NCBI GenBank assembly: GCA_964568855.1
Contig: CAZMSD010000003.1
Coordinates: 108,442-172,441, forward strand
Length of the DNA stretch: 64,000 nt
Source of the DNA: CAZMSD01 sp964568855
Lineage (GTDB): Bacteria; CAIWAD01
Direction: 5' to 3'
The notes below the pieces were generated by a model, which had not been told where the DNA came from, made no database searches, and worked only from the letters and a program-made list of their open reading frames with translations. Below are positions 18,209-28,617 of this stretch, in pieces; position 1 is the first letter of the stretch, and each line of letters opens with the position of its first letter. The translations under genes were made by a program, and so were the position numbers.

Positions 18209-18715
18209 TCAACGTTCAGCGCCGTCCTGTTCGGGGAACCCGCTCCAGGAAGAGCCGTGGGTCCTCGAGACGGGGAACATTCCAGGAGTCTGGGACGGCA
18301 TTCCTCTGAAGGCCGCGATCCGCAATTCCAGGTTCTCCCGGGGCATCCAGCGGATTTCGGCGCCTCCCACAAACCCGTTTCCAGTTTGTTCCGGAGTGTA
18401 ACTGTTGTGTAGAATGCTGGACACTCCCAGCTGCAGCCTGAGGTCCATGTTCCGGCCGAGGTGGTAATCCAGGCGGCTCAGATAGGTGCCCACGCCCACG
18501 CTGCCCCGGCTGGAGCTGCCGAATCCTGCGCTGAAGCTGTGATGGAGCTGCATCCGTTGGGGGTTCAGCAGCGGTCCATGACGATTGAGTCGAAATTGGG
18601 GATCATGAACGAGTCCCTGCAGATCGCCCGCCGTCGAACTCTCGCGGAACTGGGCGGCGGATTCCCCCGCGGCCATCAGGAAAACCAGGCAGAGCAGGAT
18701 GAACGCAGTTCGCAT
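18209..18715 (-). CDS. Exported protein, probable small outer-membrane or surface protein
   Basis: A 168-residue protein I do not recognise. The ATG at 18715 has GAGGT close upstream, and the N-terminus is a clear signal peptide ending near ESAAQ. The mature part is Gly/Ser/Arg-rich with alternating hydrophobic positions (for example LDYHLGRNMDLRLQLGVSS and LELRIAAFRG), which fits a few amphipathic beta strands. It ends in a charged tail without a terminal aromatic residue, so a classic barrel is doubtful. It lies between LytR_C and the GlmU-like gene with gaps of 50 and 110 bases. Confidence 0.55.
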   Translation of the reverse strand: MRTAFILLCLVFLMAAGESAAQFRESSTAGDLQGLVHDPQFRLNRHGPLLNPQRMQLHHSFSAGFGSSSRGSVGVGTYLSRLDYHLGRNMDLRLQLGVSSILHNSYTPEQTGNGFVGGAEIRWMPRENLELRIAAFRGMPSQTPGMFPVSRTHGSSWSGFPEQDGAER

Positions 18716-18824
18716 ACCGGACCTCAAAGGCTTGTTTCAGAGGAAGTAAAGATAAGCTCCTGCAAGTGTCAACCGGCGATTTGCTTCGCACTCGGGCTGC
18801 GGGGACCAACAGCGACCGCTCGGA

Positions 18825-19601
18825 TCATCCCATATCCTCCCGACCCTTCCGGCGCAGGCTCAGCTCGCGCTCCATCTCCGCGAGCTGCTCGACGGTGTTC
18901 ACTCCGGCAATCTCGCTCGGGTCGTCCGTGGCACAGGCTCCCACGGCCAGGCTGTCCTCCGCCAGGAAGCGTACCACGTCCGTGAGGTATAGTTCCCCCT
19001 GGGCGTTCTGATCCTCAAGGCGATGGATGTACTGGAAAAGGCGCTGGCATTCGAAAACATAGATGCCGGAATTGATCTCGCGGACCGCCAACTCCTCGGA
19101 ATTCGTATCGCAATCCTCCACGATCCGCTGCAAGGTTCCATTCCCGGCCCGGATCACCCTGCCGTAGCCGCTGGGATCCTCGAAGACCGCGGTGAGCACG
19201 GTGGCCTGGAAGCCGCCGTGACGGTGCGTTTCCAGGAGCCGCTGAAGAGTTCCGACGCTGAGCAGCGGCACATCGCCTGAAAGCACGAGGATTTCCCCTT
19301 CGTAGCCGTCGAAGTGTCCTTCGCAGACTTGAACGGCGTGTCCCGTACCCAGTTGTCGGTCCTGAACTGCGAATTCCACCTGCCGATCGCTCAGGCGGGC
19401 CATCACCTCTTCGCGCTGGTGCCCCACCACCACCACGGCCCGGTCCGCGCCCACCGAGCGGACCTGGTCAAGCACCCAGTGTATCAGCGGCCGGCCCAGG
19501 CATTCGTGCAGGACCTTGGCCCGGTCCGATTTCATGCGAGTCCCCTTGCCCGCCGCCAGTACGATCACCGCCAGGTTTCGTTCCATCGCCGGCACCCTCA
19601 T
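18825..19601 (-). CDS. GlmU-like sugar-nucleotide pyrophosphorylase (single domain)
   Basis: A 258-residue nucleotidyltransferase matching the N-terminal uridylyltransferase domain of GlmU. It has LAAGKGTRMKSDRAKVLH (nucleotide-binding loop), QLGTGHAVQ, LSGDVPLL with the metal-binding Asp, and INSGIYVF. Full GlmU is about 450 residues and has a left-handed beta-helix acetyltransferase half, which is missing here. It probably makes UDP-GlcNAc from GlcNAc-1-phosphate, with acetylation done elsewhere. The first ATG overlaps the panC stop as ATGA, which decides the start. Other sugar-1-phosphate substrates are possible. Confidence 0.82.
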   Translation of the reverse strand: MRVPAMERNLAVIVLAAGKGTRMKSDRAKVLHECLGRPLIHWVLDQVRSVGADRAVVVVGHQREEVMARLSDRQVEFAVQDRQLGTGHAVQVCEGHFDGYEGEILVLSGDVPLLSVGTLQRLLETHRHGGFQATVLTAVFEDPSGYGRVIRAGNGTLQRIVEDCDTNSEELAVREINSGIYVFECQRLFQYIHRLEDQNAQGELYLTDVVRFLAEDSLAVGACATDDPSEIAGVNTVEQLAEMERELSLRRKGREDMG

Positions 19602-20512
19602 TCGATTCGCAGGTTGTCGATCAGCCGGGTGCCCCCCAGGCGGGCCGCCACCATCAGCAGGCAGTCCGCGGGAAAAGATGATCCCGGGTCTCCGGTGTAC
19701 TCGGCGGAGGGCAACCGGCGCAGGTCGCCGCTCTGAAAGTCCAGCTCATATCCGCCCAGGGAATCGAGGCTCTCCCAGTCGACGGCGTGCAGGTACTCGA
19801 GCTCCACCAGGACCTGCTCCCGGATCATCTCCGCGGCCCGGGTCAGTACTTCCTGCAGGGCGCGCCCCCGCTTCAGCTCTTCCGCCGCTCGGACCAGGGC
19901 GCTGTGGAGAACCGTTGCGGCCCGGCGCTCCTCCGGCGAGAGATAGCTGTTGCGACTGCTCAGGGCGAGACCGTCCGCCTCGCGGACCAGCTCGGCCTCG
20001 ACGATTTCCACCGGCAGGGAGAAGTCCCGCGCCATCTTTCGGATCAGCCAGAGCTGCTGGGCATCCTTGCGTCCGAAGACGGCGCAATCGCAGGACGTCC
20101 ACATGCAGAGCCGCAGCACGATGCTCAGCACGCCGCGGAAATGGCCGGGCCGGGCGCGTCCGCAATATCGCCGGGCCTGTTCCGGAGGCTCCACCCAGGT
20201 TCTGTAATCCTTCGGATAGACTTCCTCCGCGGCCGGGTGGAACACGCCGTCCACGCCGGCCTCCCGGCAGAGTTCCAGGTCCCGCTCGAGGCTTCGCGGG
20301 TAGCGGTCAAGGTCCTCCGCGGGACCGAACTGGGCCGGATTGACGAAGATCGAGACCCAGAGGCTGTCACACTCGCCTCGCAGTCGGCGCATCAGCGAAA
20401 TGTGTCCCTCATGGAGGAATCCCATGGTGGGAACCAGTCCGATACGCCGGCCCTCCGCTTTCAGTTCGCGGGCGCGAAGGACCATGCTCTCTATCCGCTG
20501 GATCACTTCCAT
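19598..20512 (-). CDS. panC: Pantoate-beta-alanine ligase
   Basis: A 304-residue pantothenate synthetase that joins pantoate and beta-alanine using ATP. PTMGFLHEGHISLM has the HxGH nucleotide-binding motif near residue 35. FVNPAQFGPAEDLDRYPR, the RPGHFRGV stretch and the SSRNSYLSPEER motif follow. The loop after RPGHFRGV reads LRLCMWTSCDCAVFGRKDAQQL. Family members usually have GEKDxQQ, so the Glu-to-Arg change and the extra Cys are slightly unusual. It lies 14 bases after panB and overlaps the GlmU-like gene. Confidence 0.93.
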   Translation of the reverse strand: MEVIQRIESMVLRARELKAEGRRIGLVPTMGFLHEGHISLMRRLRGECDSLWVSIFVNPAQFGPAEDLDRYPRSLERDLELCREAGVDGVFHPAAEEVYPKDYRTWVEPPEQARRYCGRARPGHFRGVLSIVLRLCMWTSCDCAVFGRKDAQQLWLIRKMARDFSLPVEIVEAELVREADGLALSSRNSYLSPEERRAATVLHSALVRAAEELKRGRALQEVLTRAAEMIREQVLVELEYLHAVDWESLDSLGGYELDFQSGDLRRLPSAEYTGDPGSSFPADCLLMVAARLGGTRLIDNLRIE

Positions 20513-20526
20513 GCACTCATTTCCGT

Positions 20527-21339
20527 TCAGATCTCGTCCGGCCGCGGAAACTCGCCCTCGCGCACTGCCCGGGCGTAGTCGCCCACGGCTTGCCGTACTT
20601 CGGGCGCCAGCCTGGCGAAATGCCTGACGAAGCCCGGTTTGAATTCCTCGAAGAGTCCCAGCAGGTCCATGTTCACCAGGACCTGCCCGTCCGTATCCGG
20701 GCCGCTGCCGATGCCGATGGTGGGGATTTTAAGCTTGCCGGTAACGCGCGCCGCGAGATCGGGAGCCACTTTTTCTAGTACGATCGAGAAACAACCCGCC
20801 TGCTCGAGCCGCCGGGCGTCTTCGAAAATGCGCTCCGCCTCGGCCTTCTTCCTGCCGCGGGTGGTGTAGCCGCCCAGCTGGTGGATGCTCTGCGGGGTGA
20901 GACCCAGGTGTCCCATCACCGGGATGCCGCAGTCCACCAGCCTGCGGATCACTCCCTCCACCTGGCGGCCGCCTTCGATCTTGACCCCCGCCGCGCCCCC
21001 CTCGGCCAGCATGCGCCCGCAGGCCAGCAAGGCCTCGCGTTCGCCCGCCTGCACGCTGAGGAAGGGCATGTCGGTGATCACCAGCGCCCGCTTCACCCCG
21101 GCGCTGACGTAGCGCGTGTGATACAGCATCTGCTCCACCGTCACGGCCAGGGTGTCCGGCCTTCCGCCGTAGACCATGCCCACGCTGTCGCCCACGAGGA
21201 TGCAGTCCACGCCGGCCTCGTCCTCGAGTCTGGCGAAGAGCGCGTCGTAGGCCGTCAGCACTACGATCTTCTCCCCGCGCCGCTTCATCCGCGCCAGTCC
21301 CGGCGCAGTGATCCTGCCGCTTTTTCCGGTCGCACTCAT
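20527..21339 (-). CDS. panB: 3-methyl-2-oxobutanoate hydroxymethyltransferase
   Basis: A 270-residue ketopantoate hydroxymethyltransferase, the first committed step of pantothenate synthesis. VVLTAYDALFARLEDEAGVD, LVGDSVGMV (metal ligand Asp), GAAGVKIEGG and the C-terminal TIGIGSGPDTDGQVLV are all diagnostic. The start codon overlaps the mnmA stop as ATGA and is preceded by GGAGG inside mnmA. With panC next in line, two of the pantothenate steps are covered; panE and panD are not in the window. Confidence 0.95.
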   Translation of the reverse strand: MSATGKSGRITAPGLARMKRRGEKIVVLTAYDALFARLEDEAGVDCILVGDSVGMVYGGRPDTLAVTVEQMLYHTRYVSAGVKRALVITDMPFLSVQAGEREALLACGRMLAEGGAAGVKIEGGRQVEGVIRRLVDCGIPVMGHLGLTPQSIHQLGGYTTRGRKKAEAERIFEDARRLEQAGCFSIVLEKVAPDLAARVTGKLKIPTIGIGSGPDTDGQVLVNMDLLGLFEEFKPGFVRHFARLAPEVRQAVGDYARAVREGEFPRPDEI

Positions 21340-22487
21340 CGCGATCCTCCAGTCCCGGCCCCGGCAGCCGCCGGAAGGCGGTCGCAGGCCCCTTCGATGA
21401 TCCCGCCTCCGATCAGCCGCTCCCCGTCATAGAGTACGAGGCTCTGTCCCGGGGTGATCGCCCGCCGTGGCCGGTCGAATTCCACGGACAGCACGCCGTC
21501 GCTCCAGCGCGCAGTGCAGGATGCGCCCGGATCCCGGTAGCGAATCGCTCCCCGGCAGCGGAATCCGCCCCGCGGGGGATCCACGAGCCAGTTGACGCTG
21601 CTTGCCTCCAGCCCGCGCCGCTGCAGGCCCTCCTCCGGGGCCACGCTGACGCGGTTGCGCCCGGCGTCGATCCGTGTCACGTAGACCGGAGAGCCCAGGG
21701 CCAGGTTCAGGCCGCGGCGCTGGCCGACGGTGTAATACGGGAACCCGCGGTGCCGGCCCAGGACCTTGCCCCGCTCGTCGACGATCTCGCCGTCGGGAAC
21801 AGCCGCCAGCCGACTCGGCGCGCGGCGCCTGAGAAATGCGCCGTAGTCCCCGTCGGGCACGAAGCAGATGTCCTGGCTCTCAGGCCGCCCGGCGTTCGCC
21901 AGGCCCAGCCGGCGGGCGATCCTGCGGACCTCGGGCTTGCTCAGGCTCCCCAGCGGAAACAGGGTCCGCGGCAACTGCTCGCGGCGCAGCCCCCAGAGCG
22001 CGTAACTCTGATCCTTCTCCGCGTTCCGCGCGCGCAACAGCGCCCGGGAGCCGTCTTCCAGCCGCTCTATTCTCGCGTAGTGCCCGGTGGCGATCCAGCC
22101 GGCCTCGAGCACTTCCGCCCTTCGGTAGAGATGCTCCCACTTGATGCGCGTGTTACACCTGATGCATGGATTGGGCGTCCGACCCTCCATGTACTCGTCG
22201 ACGAAATCGTCCAGCACCTCGCTGCGGAAGGATTCGCGCAGGTCCAGCACGTAATACGGAATCTCCAGCCTGTCGCAGACCCGCCGGGCGTCGTTGAAGG
22301 CTCTCAGGTCGCAGCAGCTTCGCTCCGCCCGCGCTCCGCCGCTGTCGGAATAATCGAAGAGTTTCATCGTTACGCCGACCACCTCGTAGCCCTCTTCGAG
22401 CAGCAGGGCGGCGGCGACGGAAGAGTCCACGCCGCCCGACATGGCCACCACCACGCGGCCCTTTCCGGAAGCCGGTCGATCCACCAT
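21336..22487 (-). CDS. mnmA: tRNA-specific 2-thiouridylase
   Basis: A 383-residue enzyme that thiolates U34 of tRNA-Lys, -Glu and -Gln. The PP-loop VVVAMSGGVDSSVAAALL is near residue 12. PNPCIRCN carries the first catalytic Cys and SQDICFVPDGDY the second. ATGHYARI and KDQSYALW are further family markers. It overlaps the cysteine desulfurase stop by one base (TGATG); this is logical because the desulfurase supplies the sulfur. Four GTRWYAC heptamers fall in this gene. Confidence 0.95.
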   Translation of the reverse strand: MVDRPASGKGRVVVAMSGGVDSSVAAALLLEEGYEVVGVTMKLFDYSDSGGARAERSCCDLRAFNDARRVCDRLEIPYYVLDLRESFRSEVLDDFVDEYMEGRTPNPCIRCNTRIKWEHLYRRAEVLEAGWIATGHYARIERLEDGSRALLRARNAEKDQSYALWGLRREQLPRTLFPLGSLSKPEVRRIARRLGLANAGRPESQDICFVPDGDYGAFLRRRAPSRLAAVPDGEIVDERGKVLGRHRGFPYYTVGQRRGLNLALGSPVYVTRIDAGRNRVSVAPEEGLQRRGLEASSVNWLVDPPRGGFRCRGAIRYRDPGASCTARWSDGVLSVEFDRPRRAITPGQSLVLYDGERLIGGGIIEGACDRLPAAAGAGTGGSR

Positions 22488-23632
22488 CAGGCGGTGCCCT
22501 TCAGACGCGCCGCGTGCTCGAGCAGGCGTTCCGCCGCATAGCCCAGGTCCTCGGCGGATGTATCGCGCCCCGCGACCACGCGGATCGTTCCGCGGGCCAG
22601 CCTCTCGTCGAGGCCGATCGAAAGCAGGACACGGCTGGCATCCGCGCTTCCCGTGTGGCAGGCGCTGCCGCTGCTGACGGCGACGCCGTCCAGGTCCAGC
22701 GACAGCAGCAGCGCTTCACCGTCGACGCCCTCGAAGCTGAGCGAGCAGTGCCCCGGCAGCTCCTGCCCGCCGGCGTTGACCCGCAGTCCCTCGATTCCCT
22801 CAAGCCGCCCGATGAACTCGGTCATCAATCCGCGCAGGCGCATCGCGATCTCCTCGCGGCACTCCTCGGCCAGGCGCAGGGCATGAGCCATTCCCAGGGC
22901 GCCGGCCACGTTCTCCGTGCCGCCCCGCAGCCCCTGCTGTTGGGCGCCGCCAGTGACGAGAGGCTTGAGTGACACGCCCCTGCGGCGGTAAAGGAAGCCC
23001 GTGCCCTTGGGTCCGTAGAACTTGTGGGCGCTGCCCGTCAGCAAGTCAGCGGGGATCTCCCGCAGATCGACCCGCAACTTGCCCAGGGTCTGCACCGCGT
23101 CCGTATGCAGCAGCACATTCCGCTCGCGGCAAAGGGCCGCCAGGGGCGCCATCTCGTTCACGCAGCCCAGCTCGTTGTTGGCCCAGATCACGCTCAGCAG
23201 ACGGATCTCGGGATGCCGATCCAGCGCCTCCTCGAGAACCACGGCCTCGAGGCGGCCGTCGGGTGCAACCGGCAACCTGAACACGCGGCGGCCATCGTCC
23301 TCCATCGCGGAAGCCGTGTCATACACCGAGGCGTGCTCCACCGCGGTCAGCGCGACGGCGGCCCCGTCGTCCAGGGCTCCCATCACCCCCTTCAGCGCCA
23401 GGTTGTTGGCCTCCGTGCCGCCGCTGGTGAGCAGGATGTCCTCCGGCCGTTCCGCACCGATGATCTCCGCGACGGTCGCCAGCGATTCATCGAGCAGCAC
23501 GCGGGCGCGCCTGCCGAATAAATGACCGCTCATGGGATTGCCGAAATGCTCCGCGGCGAGCTTCAGCATCCGGGCATGGACTTCCGGGTGCAGCGGCGTG
23601 GTTGCCGCGTGGTCAAGATAAACCTTTCGCAT
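22487..23632 (-). CDS. Cysteine desulfurase (IscS/NifS family)
   Basis: A 381-residue PLP enzyme that removes sulfur from cysteine. YLDHAATTPLHPEV opens the protein, SGGTEANNLAL and VEHASV follow, and the PLP lysine is in TGSAHKFYGPKGTGF. The catalytic Cys is in SSGSACHTGSADAS near residue 325, giving a class I type desulfurase. AGAGGTGG lies just before the ATG. Direct coupling to mnmA suggests it feeds tRNA thiolation, and it may also serve Fe-S assembly. It heads a chain of five overlapping or closely spaced genes ending in the GlmU-like gene. Confidence 0.92.
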   Translation of the reverse strand: MRKVYLDHAATTPLHPEVHARMLKLAAEHFGNPMSGHLFGRRARVLLDESLATVAEIIGAERPEDILLTSGGTEANNLALKGVMGALDDGAAVALTAVEHASVYDTASAMEDDGRRVFRLPVAPDGRLEAVVLEEALDRHPEIRLLSVIWANNELGCVNEMAPLAALCRERNVLLHTDAVQTLGKLRVDLREIPADLLTGSAHKFYGPKGTGFLYRRRGVSLKPLVTGGAQQQGLRGGTENVAGALGMAHALRLAEECREEIAMRLRGLMTEFIGRLEGIEGLRVNAGGQELPGHCSLSFEGVDGEALLLSLDLDGVAVSSGSACHTGSADASRVLLSIGLDERLARGTIRVVAGRDTSAEDLGYAAERLLEHAARLKGTA

Positions 23633-23716
23633 CCACCTCTTAGACTTGCTGAAAATCGATAGCTAGTAAAAATAGAAACTCCCGGGATCTAAAGCAGAAT
23701 GCGCATGCGGGATCGT

Positions 23717-25600
23717 TCAAAAATCAATCCCGATATTCAGGTCCACCCATAAATTCCAGCTTTGTCGCGTGTTGTCGTCCACTCGTTCCCAAAGTATACG
23801 CAAGCTCCCCTCGCGTCCCTGAAGCCGCTCGCGGATACGCAGTGCCGGCCCGCGACGGAACAGCGCCCGCGTCAGGGAACGGCTGCGTGAGCCTTTCTGC
23901 AGTTCCCAGGTGAAATCCCGATGGTTGTACCAACGGATTCCCGGCTCGACGCTCCAGGCCCCGCTACTGAACACCCAGGCCAGGTCGCACTGCAGTTCCT
24001 GAGCGGAATTCGAAAGCAACTCCCGGCGCTGCTCCCTGCGAAAACTGCCGCCGTCCTCGAGGATCAGCAACATCTTCAGCTCAAGCGTCTGTCGCCATTT
24101 CAGGAACGATGCAGAACCGCCGGAGCCGGCGGAATTCGATGACGGCAGGGGCGCCCGGACCTCCTGCAGGTGGCGAAACCGCCGCTGCACGTAGCTGCGC
24201 GGCAACTCAGCATCGTCGTAGTCGAAGAGGCGGTACTTGGTGAGCACGGATGTTCGCCCGCGCAGCCGCAGGGATTGTCCAGGATCGACGGCGTGCAGGA
24301 AGGCGGCCCGGTAGCTGCGGTCGCCGTAATTGCCTGCACTGCGCCCGGCCTGCAGATGCCGCTCGTCGTCCAGGATCAATCCCAGTTCGACACCGAAGGT
24401 CGCCCAGGCGAGGGCCGCTTTACGCAGTCCGAGGAGCAGCTCCCGCCTGAAGCGGTCGCTGTAGTCGGGATCCGCGGACGAGCCTCCGGCCAGGCTGAAA
24501 TCCGTGTCACGCCTGCGCATCTCCAGCAGCCCGCGCAGGAACAGGCTGTCCCGCGCCGAACTAAGGCCCATCCAGCCTTCCAGGCGATTGGCCCGGATGC
24601 GGCTCAGGTTCCGCGAGAGACCGGCCGGGCTGTCGTAGCGGGAATCCTGCCGCTGCCGCAGAACCGTAAAGCCCAGCGTCGAGTGCAAGGGTCCCCGCCT
24701 GGACTCCTGCGTCAGCCCGGCCCGAAAGCCCAGGTCCTCGAAATGTCCCGAACGTCCGGCGCCGGAAACGCCGGTCTGCGAACCGAGGCGCCGCCGGCGC
24801 TTCTCCCTGCTCCAGCCCTCCACGCGGACCGCCAGGTTCAGCCACTCCGCGGGCCGGGTAGCCAGTGTATTACGCAGCTCGAGGTTCTGGTCGTTCCGGC
24901 GCTCCAGGGCGCTTTGCCTCGGGTCCGGGTACAGATCCTCCTGGCGACGCTTAAGCAGCAACTCGAAGCTTTCCCTGGCCGGCGCTTCGCCGGTGGCGCC
25001 GCCGAGGCGCAGCTCGACCATCCGGTTCCTGCGCGGTCCGGGATTTTCGAGGCGCAACCCGGCCCTCCCGTCCAGGCTCCAGCCCCCGGGATCTCCCGCC
25101 AGTCCGAGGTCTGACTCGAGCAGGGGACCGAGGTTGCCGCCCACCTGCCGGCGCTCGGCGACGGCCCCCGCCAGGACGCTTCCCCGCAGAGCACCGGTCC
25201 CGTGGTACACGCCGCCCGCCAGCCTGCCCCTGATGGTCTCCCGCAGGTCGGTGCTTTCGTTGAACAGCGTTTGCTCGAGGCGCAGAATCCCGCTCAGCGG
25301 ACGTTTCCGCCGGGCGAGCCAGTCGATTCTGAGTCGCTGGGCCATGCGGTGGCTGCGGTCGTTGTACTCGCGGAAGCCCTCGAGGCCCTCGGCATGCAGG
25401 ACGGCGAAGAGGCTGTCCTCCCCCGGCGCGGCGGGCAGGCGCAGGTCCAGGTTCAGCGTGTGATACTCGAGGCCGCGCTGCAGCACCACAGCCATACCTG
25501 GGGGTTGCGCAGCGGCGGCGCCGCGGGCCGGAGCGAGACAGAGCAGGTACAATGCGCAGGTCAGGTACCGGGTGAGACGCGGAATGTGGGCGGCGGTCAT
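23717..25600 (-). CDS. Large outer-membrane beta-barrel-like protein of unknown function
   Basis: A 627-residue protein I do not recognise. The ATG at 25600 gives a signal peptide (hydrophobic core TCALYLLCLAPARG) ending near AAAAQ. The mature part is dominated by alternating polar and hydrophobic stretches rich in Arg, Leu, Gly and Asp, typical of outer-membrane barrels. It ends in NLWVDLNIGIDF, with a C-terminal Phe that fits the barrel-assembly signal. It lies eight bases after the DUF502 gene and is probably co-transcribed with it. An open frame continues upstream but overlaps DUF502 and is not used. Confidence 0.6.
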   Translation of the reverse strand: MTAAHIPRLTRYLTCALYLLCLAPARGAAAAQPPGMAVVLQRGLEYHTLNLDLRLPAAPGEDSLFAVLHAEGLEGFREYNDRSHRMAQRLRIDWLARRKRPLSGILRLEQTLFNESTDLRETIRGRLAGGVYHGTGALRGSVLAGAVAERRQVGGNLGPLLESDLGLAGDPGGWSLDGRAGLRLENPGPRRNRMVELRLGGATGEAPARESFELLLKRRQEDLYPDPRQSALERRNDQNLELRNTLATRPAEWLNLAVRVEGWSREKRRRRLGSQTGVSGAGRSGHFEDLGFRAGLTQESRRGPLHSTLGFTVLRQRQDSRYDSPAGLSRNLSRIRANRLEGWMGLSSARDSLFLRGLLEMRRRDTDFSLAGGSSADPDYSDRFRRELLLGLRKAALAWATFGVELGLILDDERHLQAGRSAGNYGDRSYRAAFLHAVDPGQSLRLRGRTSVLTKYRLFDYDDAELPRSYVQRRFRHLQEVRAPLPSSNSAGSGGSASFLKWRQTLELKMLLILEDGGSFRREQRRELLSNSAQELQCDLAWVFSSGAWSVEPGIRWYNHRDFTWELQKGSRSRSLTRALFRRGPALRIRERLQGREGSLRILWERVDDNTRQSWNLWVDLNIGIDF

Positions 25601-25608
25601 CGGTCCTG

Positions 25609-26319
25609 CTATCCGGCGGGCTCGTCGATCCCGCCGTCGGACCGTCCCTCGATCCGGGCTTCGCCGGGCTGTGGCTCCTCGACCGCCCCGGGCAGAGAGG
25701 TCAGCGGCTGGCTCAGGGCGCCGCCCGATATGACCAGCTTCAAGGCGTCCTCGACGGACATGTCGAGAAAACGGACCTCGTCCTCGGGGATGAAGACCAG
25801 CACTCCGCTCGTGGGATTCGGCGTGGTGGGAACGAAAACGGAGATCAACTTGTTGTCGTCGGCGGTTCTCAGGTGCTCGCGCACCTCGCCTCCAGTGCGG
25901 CGGGTCATGAAGCCGATGGCCCAGATCCCTTTCCGCGGGTATTCCAGCAGCAGGGCCTTGCGGAAGAGTTCCTTGTTGTTCGTCAGGAAAGACTCGAGGA
26001 TCTGGCGGATAGCCTGGGTCAACTTGCTGAGCAGCGGAATCCGGCCGAAGATCCAATGTCCCAGGCCGATCAGCTTACGGCCCAGGTAGACCCGGGCCAA
26101 CAGGCCCACGCCGAAAATCAGCAGCAGCAGAGCCAGGAAACCCAGTCCGGGGATGTAGGCGCCCAGTTTCCGTTCCAGCAGGGGACTGAGGATCGGCTTC
26201 AACAGTTGGTCGAGGAGCAGGAACAGGCGGTACAGAATGTAAAAGGCGAGAGCGATGGGCGAGAGCGTCAGGATGCCCGTAACCAGGGCTTTGCGCAGGC
26301 TGGTGATGATTCGCGCCAA
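25609..26319 (-). CDS. DUF502 family membrane protein
   Basis: A 236-residue protein of the DUF502 family. Two membrane helices are visible at about 12-32 (LVTGILTLSPIALAFYILY) and 58-78, followed by conserved positions such as the GRIPLLSKLTQAIRQ stretch, FVPTTPNPTSG and the ALKLVISGG segment. The function of the family is not established. The best start is a TTG at 26319 with GAAGGAA upstream; the first ATG alternatives would cut into the first helix. It lies between ftsB/divIC and the outer-membrane protein on the same strand. Confidence 0.85.
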   Translation of the reverse strand: MARIITSLRKALVTGILTLSPIALAFYILYRLFLLLDQLLKPILSPLLERKLGAYIPGLGFLALLLLIFGVGLLARVYLGRKLIGLGHWIFGRIPLLSKLTQAIRQILESFLTNNKELFRKALLLEYPRKGIWAIGFMTRRTGGEVREHLRTADDNKLISVFVPTTPNPTSGVLVFIPEDEVRFLDMSVEDALKLVISGGALSQPLTSLPGAVEEPQPGEARIEGRSDGGIDEPAG

Positions 26320-26345
26320 GGAACAGGTTCCTTCACTGTGGAGAC

Positions 26346-26696
26346 TCAGTCGCCGCTTCGCCCCGTTGTATCACCGACGAGTTCCACGTACATCACGCGC
26401 TCGTCGGGCCTGGCCATCCACTGGCGGCGCGCCTCTTCTTCGATCTGCTCCGGGTCGTCCATCTCGATCCGCCGGTTGATCTCCCGCTGGCGCGCGTTTC
26501 CGGTCTCGAACTCGGCGATCCTCATGTTCAGCGAATCCTCCCGGCGCCGGTTGGCGGCCTGGTCAATCAGGCCGTCGTCGAAGAGCACGAGCCAGGCGGT
26601 CACTACCGCAAAAACGGCCAGCATCGCTATCCGCGGCCTGTCGCGGACCAGCGCGACCAGACCACGGGGGTTTTCAGCCGCACCCTTCGCCGTCAT
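26346..26696 (-). CDS. FtsB/DivIC-type septum formation protein
   Basis: A 116-residue bitopic protein: one membrane helix at about residues 22-42, then a coiled-coil region (EDSLNMRIAEFETGNARQRE) and a C-terminal acidic part with PEQIEEEARRQWMARPDER. That layout and size fit the FtsB/DivIC family, which joins FtsL and FtsQ in the divisome. The position 19 bases downstream of eno is a very common location for this gene. A longer reading that starts inside eno is unlikely. Confidence 0.8.
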   Translation of the reverse strand: MTAKGAAENPRGLVALVRDRPRIAMLAVFAVVTAWLVLFDDGLIDQAANRRREDSLNMRIAEFETGNARQREINRRIEMDDPEQIEEEARRQWMARPDERVMYVELVGDTTGRSGD

Positions 26697-26715
26697 ACGG
26701 TCTCCCCGGAAGCGC

Positions 26716-27987
<1,272 letters not shown>

Positions 27988-28053
27988 CTGCTCCTCCTGA
28001 CGCTTTGACAGCCGGTCTTCCTGCGCACGGGGACGCGTGCGCCGCCCCCCGTT

Positions 28054-28359
28054 TCAGCCCTCCGCCTCGATCTCCCGCTTGAGGATCATTACCGCGGCGT
28101 CCGCGCAGGGACCAAGGGCGCAGACCACCCAGCCCTCGTGTTCCCGCTGCAGCAGGATCTTCCGCAGGACCGAATCGTCCCGGCCGGTGACGGCCACCAC
28201 CTGGTGCGCGTAACGTCGCCCGTCCCGATGCAGGACCAGGCGGTTGCCCTCCGTCTCGCCGAGGGCCACCACGCCCAGGCCCTCCTGCTCCAGCTCGAGC
28301 AGCTTGCGCTCGAGATCTTCCCGGTTGCGGAAGGTGGTTTCAAGCACCGTGTGCTTCAT
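28054..28359 (-). CDS. Small cytoplasmic protein, DUF4177-like features
   Basis: A 101-residue protein with no signal peptide or membrane segment. Two similar halves are visible: an N-terminal part with REDLERKLLELEQEGLGVVALG and a C-terminal part with DDSVLRKILLQREHEGWVVCAL followed by VMILKRE. The EGW plus terminal KRE pattern resembles DUF4177-type small domains; this is a weak resemblance. It lies 66 bases upstream of eno on the same strand and diverges from purB. Confidence 0.6.
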   Translation of the reverse strand: MKHTVLETTFRNREDLERKLLELEQEGLGVVALGETEGNRLVLHRDGRRYAHQVVAVTGRDDSVLRKILLQREHEGWVVCALGPCADAAVMILKREIEAEG

Positions 28360-28617
28360 CGGTTCCCCAATGTTGGCCGGTTTGCGGTCCCCTAAAACAG
28401 GACATCCGAACGTATTCGCATCTGTGATTATTAGAATAGAAAATGCCCCCCTGTGCGACAAGCTCCCCACCCGGGAGGGCGTGAAACAGCAGGCAAAACG
28501 ATGCGAATTGAAGCGGAATGGTACTTTCGGAAAGCACGCCGGTCGGGCCGGGGGCGGTACACCCACCGGCGGATCCGGCCCGCGACAAGTGCCGGGCGGC
28601 AAAATCCGGAGTCGCTC
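28360..28617. promoter_or_regulatory. Divergent promoter region before purB and the small DUF4177-like gene
   Basis: This 258-base stretch between divergent genes has an AT-rich patch at about 28425-28445 (GATTATTAGAATAGAAA), unusual for this GC-rich window and a plausible promoter core. The 100 bases before purB are G+C-rich and end without a strong Shine-Dalgarno. I found no tRNA, riboswitch or clear operator in it. Confidence 0.35.

Noticed and set aside
28453..28617. Upstream extension of purB
   Set aside because: The frame is open but the sequence has no similarity to the family; the ATG at 28618 gives the normal N-terminus.
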